Source: Chryseomicrobium sp. FSL W7-1435 (GTDB taxonomy: Bacteria; Bacillota; Bacilli; Bacillales_A; Planococcaceae). Taken from it: a DNA stretch of 64,000 bases. Location: NCBI RefSeq assembly GCF_038595005.1, contig NZ_CP151997.1, positions 1,178,001 to 1,242,000 of the forward strand, given 5' to 3'. The position numbers and the translations under genes are program-made. Of the stretch, positions 30,441-39,147 are shown piece after piece. Below the pieces are notes generated by a model. The model did not search any database and had not been told where the DNA came from. It saw nothing but the letters and a program-made list of their open reading frames with translations. Every line of letters starts with the position of its first letter. The stretch's first letter is position 1.

Positions 30441-32351
30441 TTAACCTGTTTGAAAAGCCTCATTTATCTCTAATGAGTTAAAGTTTTCCTCACCAATAAC
30501 GAATTTAAAAAAACGAAGAAGCTTTTCTTGATACTGATTAAATTCATTATTTATTAGTTTTGTAGCCTTCCAAGGCTTGTCCTGTAACCATGTTTCCTCG
30601 AAAATGAATCCTTCGAAGTTAGGTTCGTGTGTGAGGCGAAACTCCTCACTACCAATGGTTTCTAAGATATTATTGTTGCTTCCTTCATCAAAGGGTATGT
30701 TGTCTAAGTCATGTATTAAATAAGCTTGAATGCCGAAGTGTTCCAATACCTCATAGTAAGCTTTTTGTGTCAATTTGCCATTGCATGGTATTACTGACAC
30801 TTCTCGCAAAAATCGTTCTAAAGCATCTGCTTTGTCAGGATGCAGTTCTTGTAATTTGTTTTTTATGGCAGTAATACTGGCAACTTCACAATCACCCTCA
30901 ACAAGGACTACCCTCTTAGCAAAAAATGCTTCTAATGTGGCAGTATTGAAATTTAATAACATTCTCATTCTGTTACGTTTCTCTGCAGCGGATTCTCCAT
31001 TATATATATTTTCGTTTACTTGAATAATCTTTGATGAAAGGTCATCTAGTTTTTGCATAACAACAGTACCTTGATGTCTATCCGCTAAATCTATGAAATT
31101 TTCAGAGTGTGATGTACAAACAACTTGTGCCAAACTGTGTTTTGAAATCTCGACTAATGAATCTCGCATTTTGCGTTGGAGATGTGGATGCAGATATATT
31201 TCAGGTTCTTCAATTAAGAATAAGAAGCTTCTCTTCCACTCTTGGGTTGTGTCATCATTGTCCAAGTTATTTTGAGTTAACTGTTCTGCCATAAGTTCCA
31301 AAAGCGATAATATTAGCATGCGTTGAACCCCGTTACCTTGCTGGCTAGGGCTAGTAATAAGATTATTATACTTTAGTAATATATTGGAGTTTAAGTGGAG
31401 CTTTTCCATTACCTCTGGAATATTAAAATCAACACTTGCTTCGACATCTAATAACCGTTGTAACTTACGACTTATTTTCCCTTCCAAATTCTGTACTTCA
31501 GCATGACGAGTTTCATTATTGAATATATTTTTTAATGCTGTTAGAGATGACTTGAAATTTTCGATTTCTGGCGTTTGATTCAAGTGATTTTCAAATAAGG
31601 CTGCGGCAATTTGGTTTGCTGCCGATTTATTTTTATTTGCATCTGCTTCATCATCAATTAATTTGACTGCTGGGACATAGATTACTTTAGGCATAATAGA
31701 TCGTAAATTTGAAGAGAACCCATTGGGGTTTTTCATCCACTCCGGTTCGCCTTCAGTTATCAGATCAGAATTATTAAGGAAAACATATTCTGTAAAGTCA
31801 GCTTTTTTGGGTTTTACTATTGTTCCATTCGATATTTCTCGATCTGCACAATATGAATTATATTGCTCAATAAGTGCAGGAGAAACTTCAGCAAAAATTC
31901 GAGCGTTCCAAATACCGTCCATGTTAATTTCTGATATAGAGCGGTTAGGAATAAATACTTCAAAGGGAACATCACTGTCCTTTACCGTGGAATTAGACCA
32001 AATTCGGCGTATTTTCATTTCCCCATTAAAAATATATGGTTTAATAAACCTATTTCCTCTGTCTAAGTCATTAAAATCATCAAAAACAACTAATATCTCC
32101 ATATATTCAGTTGTATTAACGGGTTCTCTTTTAAAGGAAAACATATTAATTGAAGGAATATTAGGTATATCTGTTTCTGGAAGGAATAACTTTAGGGCTT
32201 CAAGTATAGATGATTTACCAATATTATTTTCTCCTATGATTGTAATGAAGTCAGACGCTCCTTCACCGTCAACTCTCGGAAAAGTTAGAGTACAAGGTTC
32301 TCGATAACCAACATTTTTGAAATTTTTAATAGTAAATTCTTTTATTCTCAT
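30441..32351 (-). CDS. OLD-family ATP-dependent endonuclease (ABC-type ATPase + Toprim)
   Basis: A 636-residue protein. N-terminal ABC/SMC-type ATPase: Walker A GENNIGKS (40-47), a signature-like SPSQQGNGVQRM (334-345), Walker B LFLIEEPE (377-384) and H-loop TSHSENF (413-419). C-terminal Toprim nuclease domain: VEGDCE (484-489) and DLD (548-550). This is the overcoming-lysogenization-defect architecture, also used by Gabija GajA, but no UvrD-like GajB partner is adjacent, so it looks like a solitary OLD nuclease. AGAGGAG lies 5 nt before the start. It is AT-rich compared with flanking chromosome and lies between the ssrA 3' end and its duplicate, so it is probably island cargo with an anti-phage role (inference). 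Confidence 0.82.
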   Translation of the reverse strand: MRIKEFTIKNFKNVGYREPCTLTFPRVDGEGASDFITIIGENNIGKSSILEALKLFLPETDIPNIPSINMFSFKREPVNTTEYMEILVVFDDFNDLDRGNRFIKPYIFNGEMKIRRIWSNSTVKDSDVPFEVFIPNRSISEINMDGIWNARIFAEVSPALIEQYNSYCADREISNGTIVKPKKADFTEYVFLNNSDLITEGEPEWMKNPNGFSSNLRSIMPKVIYVPAVKLIDDEADANKNKSAANQIAAALFENHLNQTPEIENFKSSLTALKNIFNNETRHAEVQNLEGKISRKLQRLLDVEASVDFNIPEVMEKLHLNSNILLKYNNLITSPSQQGNGVQRMLILSLLELMAEQLTQNNLDNDDTTQEWKRSFLFLIEEPEIYLHPHLQRKMRDSLVEISKHSLAQVVCTSHSENFIDLADRHQGTVVMQKLDDLSSKIIQVNENIYNGESAAEKRNRMRMLLNFNTATLEAFFAKRVVLVEGDCEVASITAIKNKLQELHPDKADALERFLREVSVIPCNGKLTQKAYYEVLEHFGIQAYLIHDLDNIPFDEGSNNNILETIGSEEFRLTHEPNFEGFIFEETWLQDKPWKATKLINNEFNQYQEKLLRFFKFVIGEENFNSLEINEAFQTG

Positions 32352-32854
32352 TTCATTGCTCCTCTGTAATTAGTATTACAATTTAAGAAATTCGACATTC
32401 ATAAAAATTATCCTGCTAAAATTGTAAAAATATGTTTTTTTAAAGAGGGATATCTAGAAAATAGATAATTGTCTTTGATTAATCCCTTGCTTTAATTGAA
32501 AATAGCCCAATGATCTTCTACTATGAATTCCAAACATAGCGTAAATAATTTTACAATTTTTGTTTTAGAAAGTCGTAATATCAAGGGTTATCGTCAATGA
32601 AATTCCACATATTAATCGAGTATTTTATGACATTACAAGTAAAACACCAGCGACGATTGAGTGGGAATAATTGTTGGTGGAAAGTAAGGGAATCTAAAGA
32701 TTTAACTGATTTCATATTTATTTTGAAATCAATTGATATATATTAATAGCCAGAAGGTCTTTGAACCAAGTTCGTAAATATGTAATACTCCCTAGTAAGA
32801 AAATCTGTTAAATAAAAATTTTGGAAGCGGCACAAACCTTTGCGAATCTAAGGA
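32352..32854. other. AT-rich gap upstream of the OLD-family gene
   Basis: About 500 bp without a supported gene. The first ~100 bp must hold the promoter of the minus-strand OLD gene, but I could not choose a convincing -35/-10 pair. Confidence 0.4.
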
Positions 32855-32950
32855 CGGCAAAGGATTGGACGAACTTCAGTAGGTAAGCTAAACGTGTAGA
32901 AGCTCAAGTATTAGAGTTTTTGGACGCGGGTTCAAATACCGCCGTCTACA
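32855..32950 (+). repeat. Duplicated 3' end of ssrA (att-like direct repeat)
   Basis: A 96-nt copy of 29311-29406 with 7 mismatches and no gaps. It includes the tRNA-like 3' domain and T-arm but no 5' half, so it is not a functional tmRNA; two changes disturb the T-stem and acceptor (AATACCG and TCTACA). Such copies arise when an element integrates into a tmRNA 3' end. Confidence 0.9.
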
Positions 32951-33012
32951 TTTTTCAGTAGCTTATCATAGCTGTGATCAATCGTTTATAACCCGGAAGT
33001 ATAAACTTCCAC

Positions 33013-33256
33013 AAAGAGGTTGGGACAAAATATAATAATAGAGCTCAATTAGTGAGAAAGTTGAGTGGAGTGTAGGGGTTGACTCCAGTGGGATCAAAAG
33101 TCGGAACGTGAGACCCCGCAGGAGCTTGCGACGAGGAGACTCACGACGCGCCCGCGGAACGCAGCCCCGAAACGGAACTCAAAGCAAATTAAATCAGCAA
33201 ATTCTCTGGAATTCACCTTAGAGAACTTGCTGATTTAATTATGTCCCAACCTCTTT
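33013..33256. repeat. Intergenic element G with AAAGAGGTTGGGACA inverted ends
   Basis: 244 bp bounded by AAAGAGGTTGGGACA and TGTCCCAACCTCTTT. The middle (about 33040-33186) is a copy of repeat E with the GAGACCCCGCAGGAG core. A second hairpin (AAATCAGCAA.. / ..TTGCTGATTT, about 33190-33238) lies near the right end. It sits exactly where copy 1 of the flanking sequence has the ssrA terminator hairpin. Confidence 0.8.
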
Positions 33257-33266
33257 CTTTCACTTG

Positions 33267-33413
33267 AAAACTCCTCCAGAAGACAAGACCCCGGGGGAAG
33301 TGCCTGTTTTAAACTCAATTCTGGCAGTTGGTGAGACTCAGTTCGAGACAACGTCGAAGAAGTGTGGCTCTTCAACTGTCGATCTAGAATTGTGGCTGTG
33401 ACAGGCTCCGGAT
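33267..33413. repeat. Repeat F, copy 2
   Basis: Close copy of 29515-29663, following the duplicated ssrA 3' end in the same order, with element G between them. Confidence 0.8.
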
Positions 33414-33421
33414 TTAAAGTA

Positions 33422-33547
33422 AGTGCCTGTCCCAAAAACAATTCCAACATTCATGACTATTCAATAGATATACAATTCGAAGCCGCATGGCTGTATTGTT
33501 AGGTGAATGAAGATAAATTGTGTCTGTATATTTTGTGGGACAGGCAC
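33422..33547. repeat. Miniature element M, copy 2
   Basis: 126 bp, ends GTGCCTGTCCCAAAAA and TTTGTGGGACAGGCAC, the best preserved of three copies. It is closest to copy 3 in the interior (GATATACAATTCGA-GCCGCAT, TGTTAGGTGA). Confidence 0.82.
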
Positions 33548-33576
33548 CAAATGGATTTTAGTTGAATCAGTAAAGA

Positions 33577-33622
33577 AAAGCGCTAAGGAATGCAAAACAT
33601 GAGCATTCCTTGGCGTTTTACT
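33577..33622. terminator. Bidirectional terminator-like hairpin
   Basis: CGCTAAGGAATGC / GCATTCCTTGGCG with A-rich left and T-rich right flanks, so it could terminate transcription from either side. It may belong to the decayed integrase unit on the minus strand. Confidence 0.65.
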
Positions 33623-33782
33623 GTCTCTAATCAATTGATGTAATTTCATACTCAATCCGAATATACCTTGATATTCTCCATTTTTGATTGATTTAGTATT
33701 ATCTTTAAACTCTGCGAAGAATTCAGGCATTAATATTGAGTTACTTAGAGCATTTCTTGTTGGATAAGTGTCGAATGGCTTT

Positions 33783-34000
33783 TCAATTTATTGTCTCCGC
33801 ATTAACCCTATTAGTCACATGAGCATAAATGTTCATGGTTGTCTGCATATCACCATACCCCAAACAATCATATACTTCTTTAACCTTTATGCATACCAGG
33901 GAAGGCGCTTACGTGAAATAGGGTGTTAGGTTTGAAGTTATTGACCTTCTCTAAAAATCATGGAACACATTTTAGTAAAGGGATTTACCGGGCATGTATT
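33783..34000 (-). pseudogene. Remnant of a tyrosine recombinase (integrase)
   Basis: Read on the minus strand, 33783-33890 translates to an integrase C terminus, with GYGDMQTTMNIYAHVT including the catalytic Tyr in the NIYAHV context, ending at TGA (33783-33785). Upstream, LTPYFT is followed by an in-frame TAA and a shift into the next part, and F-DFLEKVNNFKPNT-like residues extend to about 34000. Only this broken C-terminal part remains. It marks an integrative element next to the ssrA duplicate. Confidence 0.8.
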
Positions 34001-34058
34001 TTGTTTTGGGATAGTATGGTAATTGTAATTTTATTGCATCTAACCTAAAGTTTAAAGG

Positions 34059-34067
34059 TGGTATAAT
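34059..34067 (+). promoter_or_regulatory. Extended -10 promoter of the helicase operon
   Basis: TGGTATAAT (TGn plus perfect -10 at 34062-34067), 32 nt before the first gene. A TTGCAT at 34034-34039 is at 22 bp, too far for a normal -35. Confidence 0.6.
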
Positions 34068-34099
34068 TAGCCTAATAAAAAAGATAAGAGGGTGCTGGA

Positions 34100-35824
34100 A
34101 TGGCTAGATTTCCATACGAAAGTGAGATTCAACAAGCAGTAAGTTTATTAATCAATCAATATAAAATACCATATAAAATTTTAATGGATTTAGTAGGTAA
34201 AGAGCATTATAATCAACTAACTTCTATTTTAGATACATTAGGAGAAAACAAGCTGACAGAGAAAGAACTTGCAAGAATTTTAGTTGTACAAAAAGGCTCT
34301 GAGTTATTTATGGGTTCAAGTGAGGCAGTGCGAGAATTAAGACTACATCTATTAAGAAGGTTAGATGTAAAAGATTTAGTAGCACTTTATGAAAGAAATC
34401 CAGATAGTAAAAGAAGGATTACTTCACCTGGTTACATGGCCACTCCGCTTTCAACTAAGAAATGGTCACCCGGAAAACGCTGGGCAAGAGATTTTGTTAC
34501 TACATTAAAATTTCCACTAGTTTTTGCCGGTATTGAAAATGATCGCACTGAACGTGCAACAGCTGTTACAGACATCGAGCCAAGAAAAATAATTCCACCA
34601 TTAGCTCCTTACCAAGAAAGTTTAAAACAAAAGATGCTAGAAGTATTGAATCAACAACAAGAAAAAACACGCTGTATCGTTACATTACCTACAGGTGGTG
34701 GTAAAACACGAATTGCTGTAGAAAGCTTTATCGATTGGTTACAGCCACGCTTTGCAGAAGGAAAATATATGATCTGGATTGCACAAGGGGAAGAACTTTG
34801 TGAACAGGCGATAGCTTGTATATCAGATATGTGGCAAGAAAGAGAATTTGCTTATGCGTTGAGAGTTTATCGCTATTTTGGAGGCTCAACAATTGAATTG
34901 GATGATTTAGTAGGTGGGGTTGTTGTAGGAAGCATACAACAAATAGTATCAAGAATTAATTCAGGTGATAGTGCTTTTGAGGAAATAATTAGAAATTGTG
35001 GCGCTATGATTATTGATGAAGCTCATCACGCAACAGCGACTAGTTATAATGATTTAATCGATTATGCAAAGAGAATTGTAGGGGAGGATTTATTCCCGAT
35101 TTGTGGACTAACAGCTACGCCTGGTCGAAATATGGATCAGACAAATATTTTAGTCGAGCAGTTTCAGGCTAACTTAATACGCCCCAAATTACCTGAAAAG
35201 GATGAGTATGAATTAAATCCATTATTGTATTTCCAGGAACAGGGCTATTTAGCAAAGCCACAATATCTATTATTCAAAGATGAACCGATTGAATGGCATG
35301 AAGATCTGTTTATAAATGGTGAGGTTTCTAGTGAATTTTTAAGGGATCTGTCTACTAACAGAGAAAGAAATCTAAAAATAATAGATTATATGTTGGGTAT
35401 ACCATTAGATAGCTCAGTATTAGTTTATGCATGTACAGTTGAACACGCTGAATTTTTAACTACAGTTTTAAATGCAATAGGAAAGAAAGCAGCATGTATT
35501 TCTGCCAAAACACCAAAAGCAATCCGTCGTATGCATATCCTGGCATTTAAGAAAAAAGAAATTCAGTATTTATTTAATTATGGTGTATTAACAACGGGTT
35601 TTGATGCCCCAAAAGTTGATCATTTATTAATTTGTAGACCTACCTCGAGTATGGTTTTATATGAGCAAATGGTGGGTCGTGGTCTTCGAGGACCTAAATT
35701 TGGTGGAACAGAAAATTGTAAGATTGTTGATTTTTCAGCCAATATTCATACGCATGGTAAACCACTAGCATATTCACGCTTTACGGAGGAATGGCGATTA
35801 TTAGAGGAGGTTAGCAGTAAATGA
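34100..35824 (+). CDS. SF2 DEAH-box helicase, first gene of a DISARM-like operon
   Basis: 574 residues. The N-terminal ~165 residues have no recognised motif. Helicase core: PYQESLKQKML (Q-motif-like, about 170), Walker A LPTGGGKT (196-203), DEAH (306-309), TATP (338-341), motif V TTGFDAP (498-504) and motif VI QMVGRGLRG (523-531). This is a Res-III/SSL2-type DNA helicase or translocase. It overlaps the next gene by 4 nt, so the three genes form one operon. It is much shorter than the SNF2-type DrmD of class 1 DISARM and different in family, so it is not simply drmD. A defence role is inferred from neighbours. The gene is AT-rich relative to the core genome. Confidence 0.8.
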   Translation: MARFPYESEIQQAVSLLINQYKIPYKILMDLVGKEHYNQLTSILDTLGENKLTEKELARILVVQKGSELFMGSSEAVRELRLHLLRRLDVKDLVALYERNPDSKRRITSPGYMATPLSTKKWSPGKRWARDFVTTLKFPLVFAGIENDRTERATAVTDIEPRKIIPPLAPYQESLKQKMLEVLNQQQEKTRCIVTLPTGGGKTRIAVESFIDWLQPRFAEGKYMIWIAQGEELCEQAIACISDMWQEREFAYALRVYRYFGGSTIELDDLVGGVVVGSIQQIVSRINSGDSAFEEIIRNCGAMIIDEAHHATATSYNDLIDYAKRIVGEDLFPICGLTATPGRNMDQTNILVEQFQANLIRPKLPEKDEYELNPLLYFQEQGYLAKPQYLLFKDEPIEWHEDLFINGEVSSEFLRDLSTNRERNLKIIDYMLGIPLDSSVLVYACTVEHAEFLTTVLNAIGKKAACISAKTPKAIRRMHILAFKKKEIQYLFNYGVLTTGFDAPKVDHLLICRPTSSMVLYEQMVGRGLRGPKFGGTENCKIVDFSANIHTHGKPLAYSRFTEEWRLLEEVSSK

Positions 35825-38800
35825 TGAAAACAGGAGCTAAAAAGCTTTTTGATTACTTACAGCAGCATCAAGAACTGTTTGTAAAAGATTTTAAAATATT
35901 ATTTGAAGTAAAATCTACAATGCTTAGGATCGTCAAGGAGTATTCGGATGTTTTTGTTGTGACAGACGATAAAATTACACTTAAGGCCATAGCGAATAAT
36001 GAATCCGCCGATTATATTGGAGCGCGTAAAACTGTACATAATGAACTCAGTCGCTTTTTAGTTGGACCATTTAAGGAAAATGAAGAGTTAGGGAGCTTTA
36101 AACGACCGATGCAGCTCTACTTAACGGGAAAGCTTGTACCATTTGGTTCTACTGGTAGTGTTGAGGATGAAAGAAAGCTAGGAATAGAAACAGCCGTTAT
36201 CATAGAGGAGGATTCTGTTGAAGATCGTTTAAGCTCTAGACAAATGTTCCGTCCTTCAAGCATGGGCTTTAGCTTCAAAATGAATAATTTAAATCCTATT
36301 AAAATTGATGCTAGTTGGGCGACGTATGAAGGAAAAACGCATGCGAGAACACCTCATCAGCTTGAATGGGAGATTGATTTGCAAGAAAATGTGCAGAAAG
36401 GTGAACTAAATTACAACAAGAAGAAAGCGGACTCTAATGAACAATTCCCTGGTCAAATACATTATTCATGGACTAAACGTAATGGTCTTTACCATATTAG
36501 TATTTTCTTATTAAATAACTACACTCGTGAAAGTTATCCTGAGCAATTCGAGATTATGTTTCAAACGGCATTGAAAGTAAATGTAAATAAACAGGATGTA
36601 GCAACATTCCATTCGGTAGCAGACCGATTTAATGTGGCCGATGAACTTTTGTACCGTGAGTATAAAGAGGTAGCAATAGGACATGGTGTTGGCGTAGATT
36701 GGCATGAATCATCTAAAACGATGGAAATTATGACGACGTGGTTACCATTTTATGAGCTTCCAGTTGTAGAGCATATGACTATTCCAGACGAAGCGTTTGA
36801 GATGGAGGCATTAAGTAAATTACCTTTAAATGAGCTTAAAGAAAAACTTGAAAAATTACCTTATTTTTACGAGCGGTGGTTAGTTTTACAAAAAGAGCAT
36901 ATTGAAGGTTTAGATTTACATTTGAAGCAAGAAGCTGAGCGCAATGTTGAACAGATTGAGAAAATTATTGCACGCTTAAAAGAAGGTATCGCTCTTGTCG
37001 TAGCTGGTGATGATACTTTAGAAAATAAGGCATTTCGATTTGCGAATGATGCAATGTCTAAACAGCGTGCGATGTCAGCTGTTGCAGTTCAATATAGAAC
37101 ATCTGGTAAGAGAGTAGCACCTGTCTATAATGGTAGCTGGCGTTTATTCCAAATTATTTTCGTATTAATGAATGTAGCAGGCATATCAGATGAAAACCAT
37201 GAGGACCGTGAAGTTGTTGATTTAATTTGGTTCCCTACAGGTGGGGGGAAAACAGAGGCCTACTTGGGAGTTGCAGCATATGCTATGGCGCACCGTCGAT
37301 TAGCCGGTGATGTAAATGATGTTAGTAGCTACGCAGGTATTACAATTTTTATGCGATACACATTACGTTTGTTGACTACACAGCAATTCCAACGCGCGGC
37401 AGCTCTTATTTGTGCTGCGGAGGATATTCGTTTAAAAAATGTACCGTTATATGGTGAGCTACCGTTTAGTATTGGTTTATGGATAGGTGGAGAATCATCA
37501 CCCAATAAACTAGAAGAAGCGAAAGAAAAGCTCAAAATGTTAATGGACGGTCAAGAAGTTAAAAGTGGCAATCCAATGCAATTATTGAACTGTCCGTGGT
37601 GTGGCACCGAGCTAACACCTCAGGATTATTTGATTAGTGATAGTGAAACACAGCATATTGGTTGCCATGAGCCATCTTGTTTATTTTATAAAAAATTGCC
37701 GATTTATACGGTAGATGAAGCAATTTATCAACATGTTCCTACATTATTAATTGGTACCGTGGATAAAATAGCACAGTTACCATGGAAGAAAGATATGCAC
37801 GAATTATTTGGACGAAAGAACTTATATCATCCAGAGAAGGGCTTTGCTTATAAAATAGAAGGCTCTAAGCGTGGTTATAAAAAAGTATCAAGATTAAAAC
37901 CACCTTCATTGATTATTCAAGATGAGCTACACCTTATTTCGGGTCCACTAGGGTCTTTAACAGGGCTGTATGAAGTGGCAGTAGATTTACTAACGTCAAA
38001 TGGCGGAAAACGTGCAAAAGTCATTGCATCTACAGCCACAATTAGAGGTGCAAAGGAACAAATTTTACATCTCTATGGAAGAGATTATTTGCAATTCCCA
38101 TTAGCTGTTCAAAGGCAAAACGATACATTTGTTGCTCATGAGGTCGCTATAACTGAAAAGCCTGGTCGTTTATATGTAGGTGTGTGTTCTCCGGGTGTAA
38201 GTAATAAAATCCAAGCTATTCAATTATTCGCTGCTTTGACGACGATTACTCGTTCAAGACTGTCTAAAGAGATGGATCCTTACTATACAATGCTTGGTTA
38301 TTTTAATACGGTAAAAGAGCTTTCAGGCATGTTAACAACATTCCAGGATGAAATTGTAAGTAGATTAGATTTTTTAGATCCTAAAAAAGAATTTGACCAT
38401 GAATTAGTAGTAGAAGAAATGACGAGTCGTAAAAAAGCGTATGAAATTCCCTTACTATTAGCTCAAATGGAAAAAGGGTATGCGGAGAAAGATGCATTAG
38501 ATGCCGTTCTTGCAACAAACATGATTTCAGTAGGTGTCGATGTGGACCGGCTTGGTGTTATGGTCGTACAGGGCCAGCCGAAAACGACATCTGAATATAT
38601 CCAAGCAACAAGTCGTGTAGGACGTAAATATCCAGGGTTGGTTATTACAACTTTGAATTCAATGCGCTCACGAGATTTATCGCACTTTGAACAATTCCGT
38701 GCATATCATCAGGCATTGTACCGTCATGTAGAAGCAATGAGTGTGACACCTTTTGCAAGTGGTGCACTATATAAAGGCTTAAGAGGTGCGGTAGTAGGGT

Positions 38801-39147
38801 TGCTGCGTCAAATGATTCCGGAATTAAGCGCAGAAAATGCGGTTAATAAATTTTCCAGAAGGGAAGAAGTAGATGCTATAATTGATCAATTTTTAAAACG
38901 TGCGGACGCAACGGAAATTGATACGACTGAATTAAAGCAGGCCACTGAGAAATTACTTGAATGGTGGCACCAGGCAGTAGAGGACTATCCTAATGCGAAT
39001 ACAATAAGTTATAAGAAAAACCTAAAAAATAGAAAACCCTCACTTTTACGCCAATTTGGTGAAGAAGGTAGAAGTTCAGTTACCCAACCAGCCATGATGT
39101 CACTACGAAATGTAGAAGGAACAATTGAAATAGAGGTGAAGAAATAA
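35821..39147 (+). CDS. drmA: DrmA-like helicase (DISARM core protein)
   Basis: 1108 residues. The long N-terminal half (about 1-460) has no catalytic motif. The helicase half has WFPTGGGKTEAYLG (Walker A, 470-483), a C4 zinc-binding-type insertion (Cys591, 594, 615, 620), QDELH (Walker B, 700-704, with HLISGPLGSLTGLYE), STATI, TNMISVGVDVDR (899-910) and motif VI QATSRVGR (928-935). The QDELH and PKTTSEYIQATSRVGR signatures are those of DrmA, the DISARM helicase. It overlaps its upstream neighbour by 4 nt and the DrmB-like gene by 1 nt. In DISARM, DrmA and DrmB form a DNA-binding complex that blocks incoming phage DNA; that function here is inferred. Confidence 0.82.
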   Translation: MMKTGAKKLFDYLQQHQELFVKDFKILFEVKSTMLRIVKEYSDVFVVTDDKITLKAIANNESADYIGARKTVHNELSRFLVGPFKENEELGSFKRPMQLYLTGKLVPFGSTGSVEDERKLGIETAVIIEEDSVEDRLSSRQMFRPSSMGFSFKMNNLNPIKIDASWATYEGKTHARTPHQLEWEIDLQENVQKGELNYNKKKADSNEQFPGQIHYSWTKRNGLYHISIFLLNNYTRESYPEQFEIMFQTALKVNVNKQDVATFHSVADRFNVADELLYREYKEVAIGHGVGVDWHESSKTMEIMTTWLPFYELPVVEHMTIPDEAFEMEALSKLPLNELKEKLEKLPYFYERWLVLQKEHIEGLDLHLKQEAERNVEQIEKIIARLKEGIALVVAGDDTLENKAFRFANDAMSKQRAMSAVAVQYRTSGKRVAPVYNGSWRLFQIIFVLMNVAGISDENHEDREVVDLIWFPTGGGKTEAYLGVAAYAMAHRRLAGDVNDVSSYAGITIFMRYTLRLLTTQQFQRAAALICAAEDIRLKNVPLYGELPFSIGLWIGGESSPNKLEEAKEKLKMLMDGQEVKSGNPMQLLNCPWCGTELTPQDYLISDSETQHIGCHEPSCLFYKKLPIYTVDEAIYQHVPTLLIGTVDKIAQLPWKKDMHELFGRKNLYHPEKGFAYKIEGSKRGYKKVSRLKPPSLIIQDELHLISGPLGSLTGLYEVAVDLLTSNGGKRAKVIASTATIRGAKEQILHLYGRDYLQFPLAVQRQNDTFVAHEVAITEKPGRLYVGVCSPGVSNKIQAIQLFAALTTITRSRLSKEMDPYYTMLGYFNTVKELSGMLTTFQDEIVSRLDFLDPKKEFDHELVVEEMTSRKKAYEIPLLLAQMEKGYAEKDALDAVLATNMISVGVDVDRLGVMVVQGQPKTTSEYIQATSRVGRKYPGLVITTLNSMRSRDLSHFEQFRAYHQALYRHVEAMSVTPFASGALYKGLRGAVVGLLRQMIPELSAENAVNKFSRREEVDAIIDQFLKRADATEIDTTELKQATEKLLEWWHQAVEDYPNANTISYKKNLKNRKPSLLRQFGEEGRSSVTQPAMMSLRNVEGTIEIEVKK

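Noticed and set aside
30441-32351. Gabija system
   Set aside because: The ATPase-Toprim architecture fits GajA, but no UvrD-like GajB gene is next to it.
32855-32950. Second functional tmRNA
   Set aside because: Only the 3' 96 nt are present, without the 5' half or tag ORF, and the T-stem and acceptor carry changes.
33461-33730. 89-aa minus-strand ORF
   Set aside because: Its C-terminal half reads through a terminator hairpin and element M; no RBS or family. The first ~35 codons could be a gene remnant.
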